Below are positions 35,467-44,076 of a stretch of DNA of 64,000 nucleotides, piece by piece (position 1 is the first letter of the stretch; every line of letters begins with the position of its first letter). This stretch comes from Eubacteriaceae bacterium. Its GTDB lineage: Bacteria; Bacillota; Clostridia; Peptostreptococcales; Anaerovoracaceae. The notes under the pieces are model-generated. The model worked only from the letters and a program-made list of their open reading frames with translations, was not told the DNA's origin and did no database searches. The stretch lies in the NCBI GenBank assembly GCA_902362805.1, contig CABIXY010000002.1, forward strand, positions 62,001 to 126,000. Direction: 5' to 3'. Both the position numbers and the translations under genes were made by a program.

Positions 35467-36897
35467 ATGAAAATGATCATTAACGGAAAAAAAGTAGACA
35501 GCGTGAGCGGACTGACTTTTGATGTGCTCAATCCGGCGACAGGAGAAGTGATAGAATCCGTGCCAAAAGCTACGGAAAAGGATGTGAAAGCTGCTATTGA
35601 CGCGGCAGCAGACGGCCAGAAGGTTTGGGCGGAAGTTCCAGTATGGAAGAGAGCAGAGGTATTATATAAGTTCTTGGACATCGTGGACGCTAACAAAGAA
35701 GAACTGGCGCAGACCTTGTGTGCAGAGAACGGCAAGCCGATTGTGGAAGCGAGAGCAGAAATCGGCAACATCAAAATCGGATTTTCAGGATTCATTGAAC
35801 ACGCAAAACACTACTATGGCAGTATCATTCCCCAAGGACAGGAACAGGGGCAGGACGCAAATCTGCAACTGGTGACGAGAGAACCGATCGGTGTAGTTGC
35901 CTGCATCATACCATTTAACTTTCCATGTGACCTCTACGATCAAAAGGTTGCACCAGCTTTGATGATGGGCAATGCTGCAATCGTCCTTCCATCTTCTGAC
36001 AATCCATTGACCCTGATGAAGCTGACAGAAATGCTGGTAGAGGCTGGAGTGCCAAATGGGGTAATTCAATGTTTGACCGCTCCGGGAAGTGTAAAGTCTA
36101 CAGCGGTAACCGATCCGAGGGTACATCTGGTCACTTTGACCGGCAGCACGGAAGTAGGCATCGACACTGCCAAATTGGCAGCAGAAAACTTGACCCATAC
36201 GGCTCTGGAACTGGGCGGCAACGACGCGTTCATCGTACTGGAAGATGGTGATGTGGATCTGGCAGTAGAAGAAATGATTTGGGGACGTATGTACAACACC
36301 GGACAGGTGTGCTGCGCAAGCAAGAGATTCCTGATACACAACTCTTTGAAAGAGGAATTCGCTGAGAAGGCCGTAGAACGAATCAAGCAGCTGAAAGTGG
36401 GAATGCCGTCTGATGAAAGCAGCCAGGTAGGCTGTCTGATCAGTGAAAAAGCGGCAATCAAGGTTGAAAAAGAAGTTGGAAAAACCGTAGAACAGGGCGG
36501 CAAGATCGTGCTGGGCGGCAAGAGAAACGGCGCGTTCTATGAACCGACAGTGATTGTAGATGTACCGAAGACTGCCGATGTGGCTGTCGATATGGAAATC
36601 TTCGGACCAGTCGTTCCAATCATTGGATTTGACACCGATGAAGAGGCGATTGAAATTGCCAACAAATCTGTATTCGGGCTGTCCAGCTGTGTGTTCTCCA
36701 GAGACCAGAAGAGAGCCTTCAAGGTTGCTTCGAAGATGGAAGCCGGCGGAGCCGTCATCAATGGCGCAAGTTTCTTCAGAGCTTTTGAAATGCCATTTGG
36801 CGGCTGGAAACACAGCGGCATTGGTACTGAGGGCATATTCTCCACCTTTGACGAGATGACCTTATCCAAGACCATCGTGCTGAAAAATATATTATAA
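35467..36897 (+). CDS. NAD(P)-dependent aldehyde dehydrogenase
   Basis: A 476-residue ALDH-superfamily enzyme. The catalytic Glu lies in LELGGNDAF and the catalytic Cys in NTGQVCCASKRF; PFNFP is the cofactor-binding entry motif. It oxidises an aldehyde to its acid. The substrate is not clear; lactaldehyde or succinate semialdehyde types look closest. It stands downstream of the FIST gene with its own GAAAGGGG site. TAA is followed at once by TAG. Confidence 0.88.
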   Translation: MKMIINGKKVDSVSGLTFDVLNPATGEVIESVPKATEKDVKAAIDAAADGQKVWAEVPVWKRAEVLYKFLDIVDANKEELAQTLCAENGKPIVEARAEIGNIKIGFSGFIEHAKHYYGSIIPQGQEQGQDANLQLVTREPIGVVACIIPFNFPCDLYDQKVAPALMMGNAAIVLPSSDNPLTLMKLTEMLVEAGVPNGVIQCLTAPGSVKSTAVTDPRVHLVTLTGSTEVGIDTAKLAAENLTHTALELGGNDAFIVLEDGDVDLAVEEMIWGRMYNTGQVCCASKRFLIHNSLKEEFAEKAVERIKQLKVGMPSDESSQVGCLISEKAAIKVEKEVGKTVEQGGKIVLGGKRNGAFYEPTVIVDVPKTADVAVDMEIFGPVVPIIGFDTDEEAIEIANKSVFGLSSCVFSRDQKRAFKVASKMEAGGAVINGASFFRAFEMPFGGWKHSGIGTEGIFSTFDEMTLSKTIVLKNIL

Positions 36898-36917
36898 ATA
36901 GTGGAATAGGGCAAAGA

Positions 36918-36944
36918 AGGGACCGCAGATGAGCGGTCCCTTTT
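36918..36944 (+). terminator. Terminator after the aldehyde dehydrogenase gene
   Basis: GGGACCGC pairs with GCGGTCCC, followed by TTTT. Confidence 0.75.
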
Positions 36945-36985
36945 GTGGTGGGCTGCCAGCAGACATTGTCATTTGAAGGGTGTTC

Positions 36986-37219
36986 ATGTATAATGCTGGT
37001 ATAGAGAATGATGTTTCCAGGTTTTGTGACGGCGTGGCAGTGATTACATTGGACGGAGAACCCTATGGTGTCATGGACGAGACGGGCAAGATGCTGACCT
37101 CCTGCGTCTTTGAATATGCAAGAGTGTGCAGCAACCATACGATTATGGCCTCCTATAACCGAAGAACAGGAATTTTGTATTTTAAAGAAAGTTGGAGCGA
37201 CCTGATCATGGCCTCTTGA
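36986..37219 (+). CDS. Small hypothetical protein, WG-repeat-like
   Basis: A 77-residue ORF starting at ATG 36986 five bases after GAAGGG. FCDGVAVITLDGEPYGVMDETGKML resembles a single WG/KWG beta repeat (F..G.A.V...G.YG.ID..G), a unit normally found in tandem. It may be a fragment of a longer repeat protein. No other family recognised. Confidence 0.4.
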   Translation: MYNAGIENDVSRFCDGVAVITLDGEPYGVMDETGKMLTSCVFEYARVCSNHTIMASYNRRTGILYFKESWSDLIMAS

Positions 37220-37265
37220 TTTTTTCTCAGCGCAGTGGTAAAATATTTCATATTGTATATTATAC

Positions 37266-37295
37266 AAATAAGCAGCCGCCAGGCTGTTTATTTTT
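37266..37295 (+). terminator. Terminator or attenuator before the MATE gene
   Basis: AAATAAGCAGCC pairs with GGCTGTTTATTT, followed by TT. It lies 27 bp upstream of the MATE start codon, so it either ends upstream transcripts or attenuates the MATE gene. Confidence 0.55.
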
Positions 37296-37321
37296 CGTGT
37301 TTTACGAGAGGTGCTTTAGAT

Positions 37322-38680
37322 ATGGAAAACGAAAACAACGACTTTCTTGGAACAGAATCCATTGGAAAACTTTTATTTAAGCTGGCGCTGCCGTCGGTCA
37401 CTGCACAGTTGATCAACATGTTGTATAACATTGTAGACAGAGTCTATATTGGGCATATACCGGGAACTGGCGCATTGGCGCTGACGGGGGTAGGCGTCTG
37501 CCTGCCGATCATTATGGTGGTCACTGCTTTTGCCGCTTTGATCAGTATGGGAGGCGCGCCCAAGGCATCTATCTTCATGGGGCAGGGAAGAAATGACAAG
37601 GCGGAAGAAATATTAGGCAACTGCTTTGTGGTCCAAATCATCATATCTCTTGTGCTGACATTTATTTTGCTGGTTTGGAACGAAGATCTTTTGATGCAGT
37701 TTGGAGCCAGTGAGAATACCATAGAATATGCGACTGGGTATATGGGGATTTATGCTGTGGGTACGATTTTCGTTCAGCTGACCCTTGGGATGAACGCCTT
37801 TATTACGGCCCAGGGTTTCGCCAAGATGGGCATGTACACTGTGATCATCGGGGCGGTATTGAATATTGTTTTGGATCCGATCTTTATCTTTGTATTACAT
37901 ATGGGTGTGAAAGGGGCTGCTTTGGCCACCATCCTTTCCCAGGCAGTTTCTGCATTCTGGGTTTTGAAATTTCTCAGAGGCAAAAAGAGCCTGCTCAAAT
38001 TGAGGAAGGCAAATCTAAAGTTAAGCCGCGGCATTATATTGCCTTGCCTGGCTCTGGGTCTTGCACCTTTTATCATGCAGGCTAGCGAAAGTGTCATTTC
38101 TGTATGTTTTAATTCCTCTCTTTTAAAATACGGAGGAGATATCGCTGTAGGTGCTATGACGATTTTGACCAGTGTCATGCAGTTTGCAATGCTGCCTCTC
38201 AACGGAATCGCCCAGGGAGCGCAGCCCATCACCAGCTATAATTTTGGGGCAAAAAATAAGGACAGAGTCAAGAAAACCTTCTGGACTCTGCTGAAAGTAT
38301 GTCTGACCTATTCTGTCCTGCTTTGGGCGCTGGTCATGCTGCTGCCAAAAGTGTTTGCCGGAATCTTTTCTGGCGATGCACAGCTGATTGCTTTTACAGG
38401 GTGGGCGCTGAGAATTTATACAGCCTGTCTGTTCATGATGGGGATTCAAATCGCCTGCCAGATGACCTTCATTTCTATTGGAAATGCAAAAGACTCCATC
38501 ATCGTCGCAATTATGAGGAAGTTCGTTTTGCTGCTGCCTTTGATTTATCTGCTGCCGAACTTCATTGGAAATCAAACGATGGCAGTTTATCTGGCTGAAC
38601 CAGTTGCAGATTTCATCGCCGTGACTTTTACGATGATCCTATTTCGATCGCAATTCAAGAAAGCGCTTCAGTCTATGTAA
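37322..38680 (+). CDS. MATE-family multidrug efflux transporter
   Basis: A 452-residue protein with twelve predicted membrane segments in two similar halves (IGKLLFKLALPSVTAQLINMLYNIVDRVYIG at the start). The ATG at 37322 follows AGAGGTG. MATE proteins expel cationic drugs or metabolites with Na+ or H+. Its end overlaps the convergent IclR gene by 13 bp. Confidence 0.87.
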   Translation: MENENNDFLGTESIGKLLFKLALPSVTAQLINMLYNIVDRVYIGHIPGTGALALTGVGVCLPIIMVVTAFAALISMGGAPKASIFMGQGRNDKAEEILGNCFVVQIIISLVLTFILLVWNEDLLMQFGASENTIEYATGYMGIYAVGTIFVQLTLGMNAFITAQGFAKMGMYTVIIGAVLNIVLDPIFIFVLHMGVKGAALATILSQAVSAFWVLKFLRGKKSLLKLRKANLKLSRGIILPCLALGLAPFIMQASESVISVCFNSSLLKYGGDIAVGAMTILTSVMQFAMLPLNGIAQGAQPITSYNFGAKNKDRVKKTFWTLLKVCLTYSVLLWALVMLLPKVFAGIFSGDAQLIAFTGWALRIYTACLFMMGIQIACQMTFISIGNAKDSIIVAIMRKFVLLLPLIYLLPNFIGNQTMAVYLAEPVADFIAVTFTMILFRSQFKKALQSM

Positions 38681-39432
38681 CCCATGGATTTGGAAATTTC
38701 CAGGGCTTGCTTCCTGACATACTGCGCAACGGATTCTATGCGGTCTTCTGTCAAAATAGAAGTGGGGCCGCTGGCAGAAATGGCAGCGATAATATCGCCG
38801 CGATAATCATAGATAGGAGCGCCGATGCATCTGTGGCCGATTTCAGCCTCTTCGTCATCAATAGCCCAGCCGCGGCTTCTGACTTTGTCAAGGTCTGCGA
38901 GGAGTTCGTCCACAGAACCCAGAGTTTTCTTCGTAAATCTCATAAAACTACAATTTGCCATGATTTTTCGAATTTGATTTGCTGAAAAATTAGAAAGAAG
39001 ACATTTGCCAAGGGAACAGGAGTAGGAGTGGACACGGACACCGATTTGTGAGTACATTCTGACGTTTGAGAAGACGTCCATTTTCTCTATGTAAACGACC
39101 TGGTCGCCATCGAGAACGCCTAGATGGGAAGTGAGACCCAGTTCGGCAGTGATTTGGGCAACATAAGGCCTGGCTTCTGTCTGCAGTTCAAGACTGTTGA
39201 TATAGCAGCTGACAGCTTCAATCAGCTTCAGTCCGATTTTGTAAACACCCTTGTCTGTCCTGCTGAGATACCCCCGTTCGGCCATGGTCGCTATGATTCT
39301 GTGCGCGGTGCTCTTGGGAAGTCCGATTCTGCTGGCTATTTCGGTTACGCCGAGACCATCATTTTCCTGAGAGAGGACCTCGATGATATCAAGAGCCCTG
39401 TCGATGGACTGTACATTATTATCACTAGTCAT
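38668..39432 (-). CDS. IclR-family transcriptional regulator
   Basis: A 254-residue protein: N-terminal winged helix (GVTEIASRIGLPKSTAHRIIATMAERGYL) and C-terminal effector domain (SCSLGKCLLSNFS; IGAPIYDYRGDIIAAISASGP). It is divergent from the AEC transporter at 39510, with only 77 bp between, and probably regulates it. The ligand is unknown. Confidence 0.87.
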   Translation of the reverse strand: MTSDNNVQSIDRALDIIEVLSQENDGLGVTEIASRIGLPKSTAHRIIATMAERGYLSRTDKGVYKIGLKLIEAVSCYINSLELQTEARPYVAQITAELGLTSHLGVLDGDQVVYIEKMDVFSNVRMYSQIGVRVHSYSCSLGKCLLSNFSANQIRKIMANCSFMRFTKKTLGSVDELLADLDKVRSRGWAIDDEEAEIGHRCIGAPIYDYRGDIIAAISASGPTSILTEDRIESVAQYVRKQALEISKSMGYID

Positions 39433-39509
39433 ACTATCACCACCTATTTATAATATTCTGTTATTTTATTATACTAAAAAATTTGCCGCTGTGCAAATGG
39501 AGGATTTAC

Positions 39510-40424
39510 ATGATTATATCGACAATTTGTAAACTGCTGCTGGCCATGGGCGTCGGCTATTATCTCAACAAAAAGAGAATTTTTACGGAAGAGGTCAGTC
39601 AGAAGCTTTCTTATTTCGTCGTCAATATCGCTATGCCCCTGATGATCGTAACAGCACTCAACGACACAGAAATATCCGACAAAGGAGAACTCTTGCGCTA
39701 CATTCTTGCAGGAGCCTGCTTCTATCTGGTGATTCCTTTTTTAGCAAAGGGCATCAATCTTCTGACAAAAGTTCCTAAAGAGGAGCGGCCTGCTTATGAG
39801 GCGTTTTATCTCTTTTCTAATAACATGTTCATGGGATATCCGGTTGCCGCATCTCTTTATGGAAGCGGATGTATCTTTCAGTTGAGCATGTTCAATCTGG
39901 GCTTCAACCTGCTCTACTATACATATGGCATAAAGCTCTTTCGAAGCGGAAAAGATAAAGAAAAAGAAAAATTTGACTATAAAAAAGTTTTGGGACCGGG
40001 AACCATTGCTGCTATCATTGCAATCGTTTTGTTCTTTTCTGGATTGAAGCTGCCGCAAGCAGCTACTGAGGTCTGCAGTTTCCTGGGCAATGTATCTTCT
40101 CCCTTGTCCATGGTAATCATCGGTTCTACCATAGGGACCTATTCCTTAAAAAGTATCTTTGGCGACGATAAAAGGCTGTATTTTGTCTCTGTCATCAGGC
40201 TCGTACTGATGCCTGCTGCGACTTATTTCATCCTGTCAGCACTGGGATTTACAGGAATCCTGCGTGGCACTGCAACGGTAGCGATGGGAATGCCGGTAGC
40301 ATCGCTGGTTTCTATGGGGTGTATTGAACATCAGAACAACGAAAAACTGGGCTCAGCTGGCGTGGTCTTAACTACAATCGTATCGCTTTTTACTATACCG
40401 GTGATGCTGATATTTTTGGGTTGA
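39510..40424 (+). CDS. AEC-family (auxin efflux carrier/malate-permease-like) transporter
   Basis: A 304-residue protein with ten predicted helices (ICKLLLAMGVGYYLNKKRIFTEEVSQKLS start; FSNNMFMGYPVAASLYG; MPVASLVSMGCIEHQNN). ATG 39510 follows GGAGG. AEC proteins carry organic acids such as malate or lactate. The adjacent IclR regulator suggests inducible use of an organic acid. Confidence 0.83.
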   Translation: MIISTICKLLLAMGVGYYLNKKRIFTEEVSQKLSYFVVNIAMPLMIVTALNDTEISDKGELLRYILAGACFYLVIPFLAKGINLLTKVPKEERPAYEAFYLFSNNMFMGYPVAASLYGSGCIFQLSMFNLGFNLLYYTYGIKLFRSGKDKEKEKFDYKKVLGPGTIAAIIAIVLFFSGLKLPQAATEVCSFLGNVSSPLSMVIIGSTIGTYSLKSIFGDDKRLYFVSVIRLVLMPAATYFILSALGFTGILRGTATVAMGMPVASLVSMGCIEHQNNEKLGSAGVVLTTIVSLFTIPVMLIFLG

Positions 40425-40449
40425 CAGAAACGCGTAAACATGATATAGT
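40421..40449 (+). promoter_or_regulatory. Promoter of the infC operon
   Basis: TTGACA (40421-40426) and TATAGT (40444-40449) with a 17-bp spacer. The -35 box overlaps the stop codon of the AEC gene. Confidence 0.8.
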
Positions 40450-40454
40450 AATTC

Positions 40455-40590
40455 AGTAATGAAGAAGAAGTTATCCGCTTCTCACCTGCGGGCAATGGCG
40501 TTTGTCAGGTCTATATGATTAGAAATCAGCACTATCATAGTGTGTTTTGAAGCGGATACTTGTGTGTCCGCTTATTTTAATGCGAAGGTA
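40455..40590 (+). promoter_or_regulatory. L20-type leader of infC-rpmI-rplT
   Basis: The ~150-nt leader holds a terminator-like stem AAGCGGA/TCCGCTT (40551-40574) followed by ATTTTAAT, and an upstream competing TTATCCGCTTCT segment (about 40469). This is the layout of the ribosomal protein L20 leader, by which L20 represses its own operon in Firmicutes. The class assignment rests on position and fold. Confidence 0.6.
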
Positions 40591-40608
40591 TCACAGGAGG
40601 TGCGAACA

Positions 40609-41124
40609 ATTAGCAAGGAAAACAAGATCAACGAAGAAATTCGTGATAGAGAACTGCGAGTTATTGATGATGAAGGTAAGATGCTTGGCGTTATGAGCAG
40701 AGATGCAGCGCTGGCTTTGGCTGAAGAGAAAAAGCTGGATCTGGTAAACATCTCACCCAATGCAAATCCGCCAGTTTGCAAAATTCTCGACTATGGAAAG
40801 TACAGATACGAAATCCAGAAGAGAGAAAAAGAAGCAAAGAAAAAGCAGAAGACCATTCAGGTAAAAGAAATCAGACTGAGCTCTTTTATTGAAGAGCATG
40901 ACGTTCAGGTGAAAGCAAAGACTGCTTGCAAGTTCCTCAAGGATGGGGATAAAGTAAAGGTCAGCCTTAGATTCAGAGGCAGAGAAAATGCCAATACTGC
41001 AAGAGGCCGTGAGGTAATGAACAAGTTTGCTGAAATCTGCAGTGAAGTGAGCGTAGTTGAGAAAAGACCTACCTTTGAGGGTAGAAGCTTGATCATGTTC
41101 CTGGCACCGAAAGCTGAAAAGTAA
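40609..41124 (+). CDS. infC: Translation initiation factor IF-3, AUU start
   Basis: A 171-residue IF-3 with the standard N-domain (SKENKINEEIRDRELRVID, VNISPNANPPVCKILDYGKYRYE) and C-domain (FRGRENANTARG). The start is ATT at 40609, eight bases after AGGAGGTG; no ATG fits. AUU starts are the known device by which IF-3 limits its own translation. Confidence 0.95.
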   Translation: MSKENKINEEIRDRELRVIDDEGKMLGVMSRDAALALAEEKKLDLVNISPNANPPVCKILDYGKYRYEIQKREKEAKKKQKTIQVKEIRLSSFIEEHDVQVKAKTACKFLKDGDKVKVSLRFRGRENANTARGREVMNKFAEICSEVSVVEKRPTFEGRSLIMFLAPKAEK

Positions 41125-41158
41125 ATGTTTAGAATTAACATAGGAGGAGAATAGCATC

Positions 41159-41359
41159 ATGGCAAAGAATAAGATGAAGTCCCACAGAGGCGCATGCAAA
41201 AGAATGAAATTAACTGGAAGTGGAAAAGTAAAGAGAAATAAGGCATTCAAAAGCCATATTCTTACAAAGAAAGCCCCTAAGAGAAAAAGAGGCTTGCGTA
41301 AAGCTACTACATTAACAAGCGCTGACACTAAGAGAATGTTAAGATCAATGGCGAAATAA
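41159..41359 (+). CDS. rpmI: Ribosomal protein L35
   Basis: A 66-residue basic protein ([26 protein letters not shown] start), the usual length, 34 bp after infC with AGGAGG upstream. Confidence 0.97.
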   Translation: MAKNKMKSHRGACKRMKLTGSGKVKRNKAFKSHILTKKAPKRKRGLRKATTLTSADTKRMLRSMAK

Positions 41360-41377
41360 TATAGGAGGTAAGGAATT

Positions 41378-41743
41378 ATGGCAAGAGTTAAAAAAGGCGT
41401 TAACGCGCACAAGAGACATAAAAAAATCTTAAAGCAGGCAAAGGGTTACTACGGACAGAAGAGCAAAGTGTTCAGAGCTGCAAATCCAGCAGTTATGAGA
41501 GCTCTCAGATCTGCTTATGTTGGAAGAAAGCTGAAGAAGAGACAGTACAGACAGATGTGGATTGCAAGAATCAACGCTGCTGCAAGAATCAACGGCATGT
41601 CTTACAGCAGACTGATGGATGGACTGAAGAAGAGTGGTATTGAAATCAACAGAAAGATGCTTTCTGAGATGGCAATTCACGATGCAGCAAGCTTCTCACA
41701 GCTTTGCGAAACTGCAAAAGCCGCTTGCGGAAAAGAATATTAA
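41378..41743 (+). CDS. rplT: Ribosomal protein L20
   Basis: A 121-residue protein of normal length, with [30 protein letters not shown] and [19 protein letters not shown]. It binds 23S rRNA early in assembly and is the probable feedback regulator of this operon. Confidence 0.97.
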   Translation: MARVKKGVNAHKRHKKILKQAKGYYGQKSKVFRAANPAVMRALRSAYVGRKLKKRQYRQMWIARINAAARINGMSYSRLMDGLKKSGIEINRKMLSEMAIHDAASFSQLCETAKAACGKEY

Positions 41744-41768
41744 TCAGCGAAACCACGAGAGTTTCCTT

Positions 41769-41802
41769 TAAGAGCAAAAGCTCCTAGGGGAAGCTCTTTT
41801 TA
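41769..41802 (+). terminator. Terminator of the infC operon
   Basis: AAGAGC pairs with GCTCTT before a T-run (CTCTTTTT), 25 bp after the rplT stop. Confidence 0.65.
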
Positions 41803-41859
41803 AATTCTGCGCAGAGGAAGTCAGAGAATATTCCACAGGCTCTGCGGTGCAGACTGGAA

Positions 41860-42946
41860 TTGGAACTGAAAAATCTGGAGAACCTGGAGTGCCGTTACAC
41901 CGTGACCAGGGAAGAGGCATTGCGACAGGTTCGACAACGGATCCCGGAGATGAGTGATGAAGAATTTGACCAATTACAGCTGGAAGGTAAGCTGGATTGG
42001 ATTTATCTTGACGGCAAGGTGATGTACCTGGACAGTTTCTGTGCAACGCTGTTTAAGGTGAACCCATTGCTGTGGCAGCGTTCTCGCCAGGGTGATCAGA
42101 GCGATTATCAGATTTTGGATGATCTCATCGCCGATTTAAAAGACGAGCAGGAAACCTGCTGCCACATCCACATCAGACAGGAAGCCTCCTTGAAAGAGCA
42201 GGCAGTGGAAGAGGGGAAAATCTTGCGGGTACACATTCCCGTGCCCCTTGAGCGGGAGCAGGTTCAGAATCTGCAGCTGTTAGAAGTGACGCCTGCCCCT
42301 GTCCGTATGGCAGAAGAGCACGCTTCTCAGCCGACTCTCTATTTTGAAACACCAGCTGCTTACGGACAGATATTTTCTGTGGAATACGCATTTGACCATA
42401 GAACCACCTATATTGATTTATCAAAACCAGAGCGGCAGAAAGCCGCGACGGAGCCGCTTCCAGAGGAGATGAAAGTCTATCTGTGTGAGGAACTGCCGCA
42501 TATCCAGTTTACGCCCTATCTGCGGTCCCTGGCGGCAGAAATCGCAAAAGGAGAGAGACATCCTCTTTTGATTGCCCGCCGCATTTACGACTTTATTACG
42601 ACCAAAGTGAGTTACGCCTTTGTGAGGGACTACGCCTGTATCGACCGTCTTTTGGGCCATGTTTTATGTATCTGGCAGCGGATGGGTGTACGCAGATCTC
42701 TCTTATGGAGGTTCGTCTTATATCCGAGGCGCTTATGAGCGCTGGAACTATTTCTTCGGTAATGCAGATCTTTACCGCATACCGATTAACGATGCATTCC
42801 AAAGGGACTTTGATCCGCCAAAGAATTTTTGGCGAAATGACCCCTACGACAACCAGTCGGGCGAGGCAGAATATGAAGACCACGGTATAAAGAGCGATGA
42901 CCTGGTGTATTGCTATCAGGAAATTGATATACATCGTATCAAATAA
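41860..42946 (+). pseudogene. Broken transglutaminase-like protein gene (deletion plus frame change)
   Basis: Frame 1 from 41860 encodes an N-terminal part up to about 42645 (DLSKPERQ, RRIYDFITTKVSYAFVRDYACID). The rest continues only in frame 2 from about 42650 to 42946 (WAMFYV, WVYADLSYGGSSYIRGA, ERWNYFFGNADLYRIP, NDPYDNQSGEAEYED). In the transglutaminase-like family the segment between these parts carries the catalytic Cys (GDCGVQ-type) and His. Both are missing, so roughly 50 residues are deleted and the frame shifted. N-terminal homology may also reach upstream of 41860 without a start codon (ALRCRLELE). It is therefore inactive. Confidence 0.75.
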
Positions 42947-43120
42947 AACCCTGTTTCGTATTGAAAGATAGGAACCAATATAAAGCTGATGCGGAGAGGA
43001 CACTTTTCGCATCAGTTTTTTGTTTTTTTGTGAATCTTTGTCCCTTTTTTGACAAATTTCAGGTTATATATTTATACGATAAAATCTGACAAATCACAGA
43101 TTCGGTGATTCTCAGCATAA

Positions 43121-43158
43121 ATTCTGTCAACAGCTCAATGAATTTCGCTGGACAGAAT
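43121..43158 (+). repeat. Second copy of the ATTCTGTC/GACAGAAT hairpin
   Basis: ATTCTGTC (43121-43128) pairs with GACAGAAT (43151-43158), with inner CAGC/GCTG. GCATAAATTCTGTCAA is identical to the left arm before tRNA-Pyl at 20045-20060. It stands upstream of the membrane protein gene at 43246. Confidence 0.7.
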
Positions 43159-43245
43159 GTTAAAGACCAAATTTTAGCAATATTCCTCAAAAAATAGAGT
43201 GTATATAGGTAGAGGGATAATGTATCAATCAAAGGGGAGACAGAA

Positions 43246-43659
43246 ATGAAAGCGAAATTACCTGTATTATTTGCTAGTATATCACTAGGGTTTTATATTC
43301 TATGCCTGCTGGAAATGAAAGATGGTGCAGAAAACATTATCACCAGACGTATTCAACAGGGCAGTTACGATAGTGCGTATCATTATATCGACGGCTGGGC
43401 CTATGATTATACAGGCGTACAGCAGTTTTTGCGTGCGACGGGTACTTTTCTTGCCGTATACTATGGGGCAAGGATTACCTGCGCGATCAGAGGAAACAAA
43501 TGCGAGACCCTCTTTGCCGTCATTCTCGCTTGTTATATCGTGTGCGTGGCGGTGATCGCGATCAGTCAATCCCACCTTTTGGGGTTGATTCTCGCGGCCG
43601 CCGCTGTATTTGTTGTATTGGCCGCGATTTCTTTAATGAAGGATCTTCCGATAGAATAA
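43246..43659 (+). CDS. Small membrane protein of unknown function
   Basis: A 137-residue protein with four hydrophobic segments (LPVLFASISLGFYILCLL; FLAVYYGARITCA; LFAVILACYIVCVAVIAIS; GLILAAAAVFVVLAAISLM). ATG 43246 follows AAGGGGAGA. A likely promoter is TTGACA at 43049. No family recognised. Confidence 0.6.
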   Translation: MKAKLPVLFASISLGFYILCLLEMKDGAENIITRRIQQGSYDSAYHYIDGWAYDYTGVQQFLRATGTFLAVYYGARITCAIRGNKCETLFAVILACYIVCVAVIAISQSHLLGLILAAAAVFVVLAAISLMKDLPIE

Positions 43660-43687
43660 TACCTTCCTAGAAACTTCAAAAAACTTC

Positions 43688-43718
43688 TTGACTTAGAGTT
43701 CACTTCAAGTGTTACAAT
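43688..43718 (+). promoter_or_regulatory. MerR-type promoter (19-bp spacer) upstream of lar genes
   Basis: TTGACT (43688-43693) and TACAAT (43713-43718) are 19 bp apart, the overlong spacer that MerR-family activators act on. An inverted repeat CTTGA-N13-TCAAG lies across it. The nearest downstream gene is larE at 44077. The MerR gene in the window (55740) has a different dyad at its own promoter, so the regulator of this one is unknown. Confidence 0.6.
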
Positions 43719-43724
43719 AAAGCA

Positions 43725-44065
43725 ACAACAGATGCAAGGCTGCAACAAACCAGGTAAGGATCAAGGCTGAACCCCTGGAAAATACTTGATTTTTCTGTTG
43801 GCATGGTTTATGCTATACATGTTAGTGTGCTTCAAGAAGAAGTAATCGCTGTTTTCAAGAAGAAAACAATTTTATGAGTAGATAGACTTGATATTGAGAT
43901 TTTATGCCACGAAGGCAGACTGGATTCCAGAAGGAAATCCTGCGCTTTTGTGGTATTTTTTTGTTTGACAGGAAATATGGCTCTCCTGTCAAACGAAGAA
44001 GAGGTGTGCAGAGGGGATTCTCCTCGCCGCCTTCAGGAGGGTGCTCAGCCCCCTTTTTGTATAAG
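43725..44065 (+). promoter_or_regulatory. ~350-nt leader of the lar operon with hairpins and a T-run
   Basis: No gene is supportable here. Stems include CCAGG/CCTGG (about 43751-43779), ATGCCAC with GTGGTAT followed by TTTTTTTG (43904-43962), a terminator shape, and GGG/CCCCC before TTTTT (44039-44058) next to the larE ribosome site. Two terminator-like hairpins in one leader hint at riboswitch-like control, for example by nickel or the cofactor, but I cannot match a known class. Confidence 0.45.
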
Positions 44066-44076
44066 AGGAGATGTGT

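Noticed and set aside
40540..40608. N-terminal extension of IF-3 from an upstream start
   Set aside because: IF-3 homology begins at SKENKIN; AGGAGGTG is placed exactly for the ATT at 40609, and the extension falls inside the leader terminator.
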